This document shows positions 57,239 through 64,000 of a stretch of DNA of 64,000 nucleotides, piece after piece. Both the position numbers and the translations under genes were made by a program. Source of the stretch: Cellulosilyticum lentocellum DSM 5427 (GTDB lineage: Bacteria; Bacillota; Clostridia; Lachnospirales; Cellulosilyticaceae); NCBI RefSeq assembly GCF_000178835.2, contig NC_015275.1, positions 2,191,001 through 2,255,000 on the forward strand. Direction: 5' to 3'. Each line of letters opens with the position of its first letter. Within the stretch, counting starts at the first letter, position 1. The notes beneath the pieces are model-generated. The model saw nothing but the letters and a program-made list of their open reading frames with translations. It was not told the origin of the DNA and made no database searches.

Positions 57239-57874
57239 ATGAATAAACAAAAATGGCAAGGACTTACCATTGCCTTAATGATAAGTGTGTTAGCAAGTAC
57301 AACTTTCGGTTCAGTAAATAGAAATGTACCAGCTCCTAGTCCATCACCAATAGCATCACCAAGTGCAAAACCAGTGCCAACAGTAGCACCAACTACAAAA
57401 CCAGCACCAACGATGGCACCAACTACAAAACCAGCACCAACGATGGCACCAACTACAAAACCAGCACCAACGATGGCACCAACTACAAAACCAGCACCAA
57501 CGATGACACCGACTACAAAACCAGCACCAACGATGGTACCCTCTACAAAACCAGGACCATGTACAAAACCAGCACAAGATCAAAAGGCTAAACCTTTTAT
57601 GTTAGATAATTTTAAAGTAATTGCAAATACTTTAGCTGGGCTTGGTGTAGATGAAGCTAAACTTACTTCATATATTAAGGAAGGTAAGAAGTTAGAGGAT
57701 GTTTTAAAGGTTGAGAAGATTTCTACACGCAAATTCAAAAAATGTGTGATTAAAGAATATAATAGAGTAGTAGATCAAGCTGTTAAAAACAAACAACTTA
57801 CTTGTGAACAAGCAAAACAACTTAAAGCGGCTATTAAACAAACTATTAAAAATTGGCTTCCAAAAAGTAAATAA
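57239..57874 (+). CDS. Exported protein with Pro/Thr-rich decapeptide repeats
   Basis: A 211-residue exported protein. Signal peptide about residues 1-24 ([17 protein letters not shown]). Residues 30-112 are low-complexity, built on the decapeptide [10 protein letters not shown]. The C-terminal 95 residues are a basic helical domain ([19 protein letters not shown] ... [22 protein letters not shown]) without recognised family. No LPXTG or other wall anchor. The Pro/Thr stretch resembles linkers of extracellular clostridial proteins and could be glycosylated. AGGAGG precedes the second of two ATGs. Confidence 0.75.
   Translation: MNKQKWQGLTIALMISVLASTTFGSVNRNVPAPSPSPIASPSAKPVPTVAPTTKPAPTMAPTTKPAPTMAPTTKPAPTMAPTTKPAPTMTPTTKPAPTMVPSTKPGPCTKPAQDQKAKPFMLDNFKVIANTLAGLGVDEAKLTSYIKEGKKLEDVLKVEKISTRKFKKCVIKEYNRVVDQAVKNKQLTCEQAKQLKAAIKQTIKNWLPKSK
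57361..57550 (+). repeat. 30-bp in-frame tandem repeat
   Basis: Three identical copies (57391-57420, 57421-57450, 57451-57480), then one with a single change (57481-57510), one with a few changes (57511-57540), and degenerate ends on both sides. Each unit codes for ten residues, so copy-number change keeps the frame. Confidence 0.95.
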
Positions 57875-57893
57875 TCAATTCATAATGTTTAGT

Positions 57894-57926
57894 AAAACTG
57901 TTGATTACATGTTAATCAACAGTTTT
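57894..57926 (+). terminator. Terminator after the repeat-protein gene
   Basis: A 14-bp stem, 57894-57907 with 57913-57926, ends in T4. Confidence 0.85.
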
Positions 57927-58005
57927 ATTGAATGAATAAAATAGTAAAAATATTATATAAAAAGACAACTTTATAATTTAGGCTAGCATTCATATAATAT
58001 TATGG

Positions 58006-58011
58006 TATAAT
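58006..58011 (+). promoter_or_regulatory. -10 box of the glmS transcript
   Basis: TATAAT preceded by TGG gives an extended -10 element; no good -35 box. Transcription would start about 20 bases ahead of the ribozyme. Confidence 0.6.
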
Positions 58012-58037
58012 AGGCGAAGGGAAATAGAAAATAAAAA

Positions 58038-58190
58038 GCGCCAGAACTTGACAGTTACGTGAAAAATGTTAAGTTGACGAGGACTAGAGTGATCGAAAAT
58101 TCGGCGGATGCTCTAGAGGGTTCACACCCTAAATAAGCCAACAAAACTAAAAAGTGATTTTTAGGACAAAGGGTTTATCGTGAATTTCCC
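58038..58190 (+). ncRNA. glmS ribozyme-riboswitch
   Basis: Self-cleaving leader that responds to glucosamine-6-phosphate. Recognised core pieces: AAGCGCCAGAACTTGA at the 5' end, GTTGACGAGGA, ATCGAAAATTCGGCGGATG, and the P3/P4 region further on. The cleavage site should lie between A58037 and G58038. It ends about 37 nt before the glmS start codon. High GlcN6P cleaves the mRNA and lowers GlmS. Confidence 0.95.
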
Positions 58191-58226
58191 TGATTTTATT
58201 TTAAATATCAAGGAGGTTTATTTGTT

Positions 58227-60056
58227 ATGTGCGGAATTGTAGGTTATATCGGTTCAAAACAAGCATCAGACGTTATTATTGACGGATTAGAAAAACTAGA
58301 ATACAGAGGTTATGATTCAGCAGGAGTTGCAGTTGTAAATGGTGATGACAAAATTAGTTGGGCTAAAAAACAAGGAAGATTAAGTGGGTTAGAAGCCATT
58401 CTTGCTAAGAAGCCAGTAGAGGGAACTGTAGGAATAGGCCATACAAGATGGGCTACACACGGGGCACCATCAGACTTAAATTCTCATCCTCATTTAAATG
58501 CAGCAGAGACTATTGCTGTTGTTCATAATGGAATCATTGAAAATTATATGGAACTTCGTGAGATGCTTATAGCAGAAGGATATGTTTTCAAATCAGAAAC
58601 AGATACAGAAGTAGCAGTTCACTTAATTGATAAATTCTATGAAGGAGATTTATTAACAGCTGTTTATAGAGCAGTAGAGCAATTTAGAGGTGCTTATGCT
58701 CTTGGGGTTGTATCAGCCAATCACCCAGGTGAATTAGTAGCTGTAAGAAAAGAAAGTCCATTAATTGTTGGCGTGGGTGAAGGTGAATATTTTATTGCCT
58801 CTGATGTACCAGCTATCTTAAAATATACTAGAAATGTTTATTATTTAGAAAATGATGAAGTAGTTTATGTTAAGGATGGCAAGTTAACTATTTTAGATGG
58901 GGAGCAAAAGGTTATTGATAAAGAACTTAAAGTTGTAGAATGGGATATTGAAGCAGCTTCTAAAGGTGGTTTTGACCATTTTATGATGAAAGAAATTTAT
59001 GACCAACCACAAGCTATTCATGATACACTGATGAGAAGACTTGATGAAGATGGTATGATTCATTTAGATGATATCAAACTTACAAAAGAAGATTTAGATG
59101 GTATTACTAAAATGTATATTGTGGCATGTGGTACAGCTTATCATGCAGGCCTTGTAGGTAAATATGCAATTGAAAAATTAGCTAAAGTACCTGTTGAAGT
59201 AGACATTGCTTCAGAATTCAGATATAGTGATCCATTTATTGATGAACACACGATGCTTATTGTTGTTTCTCAATCAGGCGAAACAGCAGATACATTAGCA
59301 GCTATGAAACTTGCTAAAGCAAAGGGTGCAAGAGTACTTGCAATTACTAACGTGGTTGGCTCATCAGTAGCTAGAGAGGCTCATGATGTATTTTATACAT
59401 GGGCAGGTCCAGAAATTGCTGTAGCATCTACTAAAGCGTATACAGCACAGATGATTGCTTTTTATATGATTGCTTTAGATTTTGCTTATAAAAAAGGAAC
59501 GATTACTTTAGAGGCTTATCATGAAACGATTAAAAAGATTGAAGCTTTAGCACCGCTTGTTCAAGAGATTTTAGCAGACAAAGATGAAATTGAAAAAATA
59601 GCTATGGACATGAAAGATGCACAAAATGCCTTTTACCTTGGTAGAGGAGTTGATTATACAACAGCTAGAGAAGCAGCTCTTAAATTAAAAGAGATTTCTT
59701 ATATTTACACAGAAGCTTTTGCAGCTGGAGAATTGAAACATGGTCCTATTGCGTTAATTGATCAAGGTACACCAGTACTTTGTATTGTGACACAAGAAGC
59801 GTTGGAAGAAAAAATGATTTCTAATATCAAAGAAGTTAAAGCAAGAGGGGCTTTTGTTATTGCCATTACTAGAAAAGGAAATACAGAAGTAGCTAAAGTG
59901 GCTGATGATGTCATTTATATCCCAGGAGCTGATGATTTATTAATGCCAGTATTATCTGTTATTCCTACTCAGCTTATTTCTTATTATGTATCTATTGCTA
60001 GAGGCAATGATGTTGATAAACCACGTAATCTTGCAAAATCGGTTACAGTAGAATAG
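58227..60056 (+). CDS. glmS: Glutamine-fructose-6-phosphate aminotransferase (isomerizing)
   Basis: GlmS of 609 residues makes glucosamine-6-phosphate for peptidoglycan and other amino sugars. The N-terminal glutaminase begins MCGIVGYIG, where C2 is the nucleophile, with GHTRWATHG; two SIS domains follow (YIVACGTAYHAG, VVSQSGETADT), and the C-terminus is NLAKSVTVE. AAGGAGG precedes the ATG. Controlled by the upstream glmS ribozyme. No clear terminator follows, so read-through into the next region is possible. Confidence 0.98.
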   Translation: MCGIVGYIGSKQASDVIIDGLEKLEYRGYDSAGVAVVNGDDKISWAKKQGRLSGLEAILAKKPVEGTVGIGHTRWATHGAPSDLNSHPHLNAAETIAVVHNGIIENYMELREMLIAEGYVFKSETDTEVAVHLIDKFYEGDLLTAVYRAVEQFRGAYALGVVSANHPGELVAVRKESPLIVGVGEGEYFIASDVPAILKYTRNVYYLENDEVVYVKDGKLTILDGEQKVIDKELKVVEWDIEAASKGGFDHFMMKEIYDQPQAIHDTLMRRLDEDGMIHLDDIKLTKEDLDGITKMYIVACGTAYHAGLVGKYAIEKLAKVPVEVDIASEFRYSDPFIDEHTMLIVVSQSGETADTLAAMKLAKAKGARVLAITNVVGSSVAREAHDVFYTWAGPEIAVASTKAYTAQMIAFYMIALDFAYKKGTITLEAYHETIKKIEALAPLVQEILADKDEIEKIAMDMKDAQNAFYLGRGVDYTTAREAALKLKEISYIYTEAFAAGELKHGPIALIDQGTPVLCIVTQEALEEKMISNIKEVKARGAFVIAITRKGNTEVAKVADDVIYIPGADDLLMPVLSVIPTQLISYYVSIARGNDVDKPRNLAKSVTVE

Positions 60057-60142
60057 TGAATGAAACTCAGTAGCTTTATTTTTTAAAACTTTATTAGGGA
60101 ATCATCTTTTTGATCACATATACAATAGTGTAAAGATAAAAC

Positions 60143-60577
60143 AAATAACTTTCCAAAGCAGAATCACCACAGCTTTAATCTGAGGAACTGACCGGGTCAG
60201 CCAAGTCTCAATCTATTGTTATAGGTACCTCTGGACTTAAGGAAAATGTTCACTGATGCGCTGTAAAGGGAGACGCTTAAATGATAAGTTGTTTAATTAG
60301 GCTTTACACACGAAGTAGTACCAAAAACAAAGTTTAAAACCAGAGTCTTAAAGCCTTAGCTTCCTCATCACAAGGGTGCACCGGCTAAGACTTTTAAGGA
60401 GCTCCTCACTCTTCGTTTAAACTTTTATAACTTGTGCTATTTATCCTTAAAGTGCATACTGCCCTGAGGAGCTACAGTCATGCCCTTTGAGATGGTAGCG
60501 TAAGTTTTTAAAAGTGAATAATGAAGAGCTGGTAAGCAAAAATAGCCAAGTGATATATGTCGCTTGGCTATTTTTGC
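60143..60577 (+). ncRNA. Candidate large structured non-coding RNA
   Basis: A 430-nt stretch without a credible reading frame but rich in complementary segments: 60188-60192/60196-60200; 60229-60234/60340-60345; 60262-60268/60302-60308; 60329-60338/60416-60425 (10 bp); 60347-60353/60391-60398 stacked on 60355-60360/60384-60389; and 60400-60408/60465-60473 (9 bp). It ends in a perfect 15-bp terminator stem (60536-60550 with 60563-60577). GC content looks higher than the flanks. I cannot name the RNA; by size OLE-like RNAs are the first thing to test. Start point approximate. Confidence 0.55.
60536..60577 (+). terminator. Terminator of the candidate RNA
   Basis: A perfect 15-bp stem with 12-nt loop and T5 at 60571-60575. 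Confidence 0.92.
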
Positions 60578-60579
60578 GT

Positions 60580-60660
60580 GTGTGCTCAGCATGGCGCAAT
60601 CTAATGGGTGAAAGTCCTGAGTATGGATTGATAGGGCAGTACGGGGATATTTTGTGCCTA
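60580..60660 (+). mobile_element. Truncated 5' end of a group II intron (class C-like)
   Basis: The segment opens with GTGTGCTCAGCATGG, followed by CAATCTAATGGGTGAAAGTCC, the conserved 5' end of bacterial group II introns (compare Oceanobacillus IIC: GUGUGCCCGGCAUGG, then GGGUGAGAGUCC). It starts two bases after the preceding terminator hairpin, the usual target of class C introns. The rest of domain I, the reverse transcriptase gene and domains V/VI are missing. The 3' limit is uncertain. Confidence 0.75.
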
Positions 60661-60789
60661 CAATAAGGCAGCGTATTACAATTTATAAATTGATTTTATT
60701 TTTGAGAATAGAGATTAATTATTAAAAATTAAGACGTTGACAATGTACTATAGTTGGCTGGATAATGAAAATAAAAAGGAGGATTTTTT

Positions 60790-61617
60790 ATGAGTAAACA
60801 AGATAAAATAGCTGTATTAATTGATGCAGAAAATGTGTCAAATAAGTATATAAAATTAATTATGGATGAAGTTAATAACTATGGTATTGCTACATATAAG
60901 AGGGTATATGGAGATTATTCAAATCCAAGCGTCATGGCGTGGATGAAAAACTTAGAAGAATATGCACTTACACCAGCATTGCAATGTAATTATACTTCGG
61001 GGAAAAGTGCATCAGATTCGGCTTTAATTATTGATGCGATGGATATTCTTTACTCTGGAAAAGTAAGTGCTTTTTGCTTAGTCTCATCTGATAGTGATTT
61101 TACAAAACTTGCTATGAGATTGAAAGAGGCAGGAATGAATGTAATCGGAATGGGAGAAGGGAAAACACCTAAATCACTTGTTTCCGCTTGTGAAACATTT
61201 AAATATCTAGATATACTGTATAGAGAAGAAGCACTGGCAGAAGCAGAAGCAGTTGTTGAAGATAAAATAGCAGAAAAAGATAAAACAACAAAAAGGGTAA
61301 CAACGCAAGAAAAGAAACATGAGGTTTCACAAGATATTGAAGAAGCTGCTGAAGAAATAGTTAGTATTCCAACGCTTAGTGATATTGAGAAAGAAGTTAT
61401 TTCTATTATCTCGACAAATGCAGAAGAAAATGGATGGATCAATATAGCTGAACTTGGAGTAAACCTTAGCAAAAGAGTGCCAGGGTTTGATCCAAGAAAT
61501 TATAAGTGTCGAAAGTTATCAGCTCTACTAGAAAAAATTAATTTGATAGAATTAAATACTGTTGAAAATCCTCACAACAGTTTATTGAAAATAGTTTATG
61601 CAAAAATTAAAGATTAA
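60790..61617 (+). CDS. NYN-domain ribonuclease-like protein with C-terminal LOTUS/OST-HTH
   Basis: A 275-residue protein. Residues 5-145 are a NYN (LabA/DUF88) PIN-like nuclease domain: VLIDAENVS with D12, SASDSALIIDAMD, and SSDSDFTKLAMRLKEAG provide the acidic metal site. Residues 150-195 are a charged linker, and residues 200-270 an OST-HTH/LOTUS-type winged helix (IISTNAEENGWINIAELG). This pairing is known from bacterial and eukaryotic RNA-regulating proteins. It lies next to the candidate structured RNA, but with 200 bp between. AAGGAGG precedes the ATG. Confidence 0.9.
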   Translation: MSKQDKIAVLIDAENVSNKYIKLIMDEVNNYGIATYKRVYGDYSNPSVMAWMKNLEEYALTPALQCNYTSGKSASDSALIIDAMDILYSGKVSAFCLVSSDSDFTKLAMRLKEAGMNVIGMGEGKTPKSLVSACETFKYLDILYREEALAEAEAVVEDKIAEKDKTTKRVTTQEKKHEVSQDIEEAAEEIVSIPTLSDIEKEVISIISTNAEENGWINIAELGVNLSKRVPGFDPRNYKCRKLSALLEKINLIELNTVENPHNSLLKIVYAKIKD

Positions 61618-61840
61618 CAGATAACAGACATAGGGTGTGCGGGTTACTGTGGGTTAAAAGGAAGAAAGTATAAAAGTTCTAAATAGATATCCTTAAAGAG
61701 AAAAATCAAACTTATATTTTTTAAATAAAGGGAATATGTAAATTATAAAAATATAAATTACTAATTATAAATACATAAGATATTTATTATCAATAAACAA
61801 TAAAAGGTGATGAAAGGCTCTTAAGAAGGGAGAAATGAAG

Positions 61841-62227
61841 ATGTCTGAAGAGGAAGTACGCGCATTTTTTGAACAGGATTTATTTGCCAAACATTGTGGC
61901 ATCCGAATTGATCATATAGAAGAAAATCAAGCTATTTGTAGTATGGAGCTTACTGCAAAACATAGAAATGCTGGAGGACAGGTACAAGGAGGTGCTATTT
62001 TTACATTAGGAGACTTTGCTTTTGCTGTAGCCGCTAATAGTGGCGAAAAAAAAGCAGTTTCTTTAGATAATCAAATTGCTTTTATGCGAAAGGTACAAGG
62101 GGATAAACTGATTGCTACTGCTTCTGTGATTTCTTCAACCTATAAAATTTGTTTTTACCAAGTGGATATAGAAGATGAATGGGGGACCAAGGTAGCTAGA
62201 ATGTCTGTGACGGGATATTATGTTTAA
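61841..62227 (+). CDS. PaaI-type hotdog-fold thioesterase
   Basis: Acyl-CoA thioesterase-like protein of 128 residues. Hotdog features: AKHCGIRIDHIEENQAICSM, GGQVQGGAIFTLGDFAFAVAAN with the catalytic acidic residue (D or E position after the long helix start), and SLDNQIAFMRKV. PaaI-like enzymes hydrolyse aromatic or short acyl-CoAs; the substrate here is open. The start at 61841 follows AAGGGAG at 8 nt. The hydrogenase-type gene comes 70 bp later on the same strand. Confidence 0.88.
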   Translation: MSEEEVRAFFEQDLFAKHCGIRIDHIEENQAICSMELTAKHRNAGGQVQGGAIFTLGDFAFAVAANSGEKKAVSLDNQIAFMRKVQGDKLIATASVISSTYKICFYQVDIEDEWGTKVARMSVTGYYV

Positions 62228-62297
62228 GTTTTTTGTATAAAAATAGGACGATTTATTTACAATAACCCTAAAGCACAAGGTTTTAAAGGAGACTAAA

Positions 62298-63644
62298 ATG
62301 AACGAAAGATATCGAACTTTGTATGGGAAATTAGTAAGAGCTTATTACAGCCAGGAGTTTGAAAAGACTTTTGAAAAAATGCTAGAAGAGGATTTTACAG
62401 ATACTCATGAAGCAAGAGAAATTTTAGGAGCTTTATGTGGTGTAGAGATAGGTGAATGTGAAGATGATTACATGTTTGTTCAAACACTGATTGATGCTAT
62501 GACTAAACAACGTGTAAGAGAAAAAATTGTTCAGAAGGTAAGCGTATGTCCTAAAGACTGTGAAAATAAGGAAGGTAAGAGTAAGTGTCAAAGTGTTTGT
62601 CCTTTTGATGCCATCGTTAGGAAGGGGAAAGATAAGTGGATTGATGAAAAATTATGTATAAGTTGTGGCAGATGTGTGAGTGCATGTGATGCAGGAAATT
62701 ATATGGAAACTCTTCAGTTTTTGCCTATTGCCTCTTTATTACAAGAAAAGAAAAAAGTATTTGCTATAGTAGCACCTGCTATTTCGGGTCAATTTGGTGA
62801 AAATGTAAACCTTGATCAATTAAGAGAAGCTTTTATTAAACTTGGATTTACTGATATGATGGAAGTAGCGGTAGCAGCAGACATCCTAAGCTTAAAAGAG
62901 GCCCTAGAATTTAATCACCATATTAAACAAGAAGGAGATTTTATGATTACTTCCTGTTGTTGTCCAATGTGGGTGGCAGCGCTTCGTAAGGTTTATAACC
63001 AAGTTATTTCTAATGTTTCTCCTTCGGTCTCTCCTATGATTGCTATGGCACGTATACTTAAACTATTAGATCCTGAGGTTAAAGTTGTTTTTGTGGGGCC
63101 TTGTATAGCGAAAAAAGCAGAAGCTAAGGAAAAGGACCTAATAGGAGATGTAGATGCTGTATTAACCTTTGAGGAGTTACAAGTGATTTTTGATACATTT
63201 AATATACAGCCTCAAGATTTGGATGGCATACCTTCTATTGATTATGCTTCTAAAGGTGGTCGTTTATATGCAAGAACTGGTGGCGTTTCAGAAGCTGTAT
63301 GGGACATTGTGGATCAGCTTTTTCCTGAGAAGCGTCACTTGTTTAGTGCTACACAAGTAGATGGCATGAAGGATTGTAAAGCTCTACTAGAAGAATTAAC
63401 AGAGGGTAAGATTAGTGCTAGTTTTATAGAAGGAATGGGTTGCAAAGGAGGCTGTGTTGGTGGGCCTAAAGCTATTATAAAAGCAGAAGAAGGTAAAAGA
63501 GCAGTAGAAAAAACAGCTTATGATTCAGCTATTAAAATTCCAGTACACAGTGAAGTGTTATTAGGCTTACTTGAAAAAGTAGGTATGAAAGATTTAAAAG
63601 ACTTAACAGAAGAACAAAGTTTATTTGAAAGAACTTTTGAGTAA
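62298..63644 (+). CDS. [FeFe]-hydrogenase-type protein (group B-like)
   Basis: A 448-residue protein. Two [4Fe-4S] sites lie at C84/C88/C97/C101 and C120/C123/C126/C130. The H-cluster domain follows with L1 TSCCCPMW (C220-C222), L2 VGPCIAKKAEA (C269) and L3 EGMGCKGGCVGG (C382, C386). Canonical enzymes read TSCCPxW, MPCxxKxxE and MACxGGC. The extra cysteine in L1 and Gly for the residue before L2's proline fit the divergent group B described in clostridia (CpIII-like), where H2 uptake or another bias is reported. No maturases in the window. AAAGGAG precedes the ATG. Confidence 0.85.
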   Translation: MNERYRTLYGKLVRAYYSQEFEKTFEKMLEEDFTDTHEAREILGALCGVEIGECEDDYMFVQTLIDAMTKQRVREKIVQKVSVCPKDCENKEGKSKCQSVCPFDAIVRKGKDKWIDEKLCISCGRCVSACDAGNYMETLQFLPIASLLQEKKKVFAIVAPAISGQFGENVNLDQLREAFIKLGFTDMMEVAVAADILSLKEALEFNHHIKQEGDFMITSCCCPMWVAALRKVYNQVISNVSPSVSPMIAMARILKLLDPEVKVVFVGPCIAKKAEAKEKDLIGDVDAVLTFEELQVIFDTFNIQPQDLDGIPSIDYASKGGRLYARTGGVSEAVWDIVDQLFPEKRHLFSATQVDGMKDCKALLEELTEGKISASFIEGMGCKGGCVGGPKAIIKAEEGKRAVEKTAYDSAIKIPVHSEVLLGLLEKVGMKDLKDLTEEQSLFERTFE

Positions 63645-63652
63645 ATTCTAAA

Positions 63653-63680
63653 TGGGTTGCTAGCCAGCAGCCTATTTTTT
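63653..63680 (+). terminator. Terminator after the hydrogenase-type gene
   Basis: A 9-bp stem, 63653-63661 with 63666-63674, AGCC loop, followed by T6. Confidence 0.8.
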
Positions 63681-63720
63681 ATATCGTCCTTTTGGAAGTA
63701 ATCATTCTCTTTTATACTAG

Positions 63721-63861
63721 GATAGCATACTGTTAAAGGCTATATCGAAATTTGTAAAAACTTATGGTATAAGAAAAAAAGCTGATTGTATGATTTTAAG
63801 CGATGGCGACATGAAATTAGTATTAGAAGTGAGTCGGTTATTAGAAGAAATAGGGTATTAA
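63721..63861 (+). pseudogene. Short protein-like frame, perhaps a gene remnant
   Basis: The frame reads LLKAISKFVKTYGIRKKAD ... LLEEIGY and stops at 63861, with believable protein composition but no start codon with a ribosome site. It may be the C-terminal remnant of a lost gene. Nothing else is seen between the hydrogenase terminator and the last gene. Confidence 0.25.
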
Positions 63862-63937
63862 GCCTTTGCTAAAAAGAAGAGGATGAGTATAATAATATCA
63901 GGATTAGTTACTTAAAAAATAATCGGAGGATGAACTG

Positions 63938-64000
63938 ATGAAATATACTACGTTTACTCAAAGGATGGAAGAGCATAATGAAGTTTTAAGAAAGAAGGGA
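63938..64000 (+). CDS. Start of a gene cut by the window end
   Basis: GGAGGA is followed after 7 nt by an ATG, and the frame MKYTTFTQRMEEHNEVLRKK stays open to the end of the window. Too short to assign a family. Confidence 0.7.
   Translation, partial: MKYTTFTQRMEEHNEVLRKKG

Noticed and set aside
57361-57550. Possible CRISPR array because of 30-bp repeats
   Set aside because: Units are contiguous without spacers, stay in frame, and code for a Pro/Thr-rich linker; no cas genes nearby.
57356-57583. Cys/Trp-rich antisense frame ([10 protein letters not shown] repeats)
   Set aside because: It is simply the complement of the Pro/Thr-coding 30-bp repeats.
60143-60577. RNase P RNA, tmRNA, SRP RNA or 6S RNA
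   Set aside because: Hallmark sequences of these RNAs (such as GAGGAAAGUCC or the tRNA-like ends of tmRNA) are absent.

Overview
The window is a low-GC (AT-rich) stretch of a strictly anaerobic Firmicute, most likely a clostridial/Lachnospirales-type bacterium. Reasons: A/T-rich codon use, strong AGGAGG ribosome sites, only anaerobic (class III) ribonucleotide reductase, a single-chain pyruvate:ferredoxin oxidoreductase, a [FeFe]-hydrogenase-type protein, a flavodiiron protein, a glmS ribozyme and Gram-positive style SOS and metal/peroxide operators. The genus is inference only. No phage, complete insertion sequence, CRISPR array, rRNA or tRNA is visible.

Layout. 1-9 kb: acidic amino acid/dicarboxylate symporter, dihydrouridine synthase behind a palindromic operator, CAT-like acetyltransferase, an XRE regulator fused to a complete desulfoferrodoxin, PlsY-like acyltransferase, PflX-type radical SAM protein, a coupled ferritin-ZupT pair, an ICMT-like methyltransferase and a broken SAM methyltransferase. 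9-20 kb: AdiC-like antiporter, HxlR regulator, FIST-aldehyde dehydrogenase pair, a cation:proton antiporter under a fluoride riboswitch, and a LysR regulator divergent from a sodium-pump beta subunit (OadB type) flanked by three one-helix microproteins. 20-28 kb: housekeeping and metabolic genes (RpiB-like isomerase, CofE-like ligase, release factor 3, amidohydrolase, MnmM, fumarylacetoacetase family, DUF1653).

28-38 kb: an anaerobic dNTP operon nrdD1-nrdG-dut-nrdD2 with two full-length reductases around one activase and one dUTPase; an overlapping pair of von Willebrand A genes of unknown role; and a LexA-box promoter driving a 56-residue protein and a DUF488 protein. 38-44 kb: hemerythrin, flavodiiron protein and PFOR. 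The last two are divergent, and each promoter carries the same 15-bp Fur/PerR-type box, so O2 reduction and the oxygen-sensitive PFOR appear to be co-regulated. 44-58 kb: McrA-like HNH protein, cell-envelope genes (secreted protein, M16 peptidase, L,D-transpeptidase, transglutaminase-like protein, repeat-rich exported protein), an aminotransferase, a DUF815 ATPase and a SulP transporter. 58-64 kb: glmS with its ribozyme, then a 430-nt gene-free stretch rich in long-range complementarity and closed by a terminator (candidate large structured RNA), a truncated group II intron start lodged directly behind that terminator, a NYN-LOTUS protein, a thioesterase, the hydrogenase-type protein and the first codons of an unfinished gene.

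The recurring theme is oxygen/redox and metal handling in an anaerobe: Dfx-fused regulator, ferritin, hemerythrin, flavodiiron protein and O2-sensitive Fe-S and glycyl-radical enzymes. Best candidates for something undescribed are the structured RNA at 60.1-60.6 kb, the vWA gene pair at 33.6-36.9 kb, the OadB-microprotein cluster at 16.3-18.0 kb, and the XRE-desulfoferrodoxin fusion.
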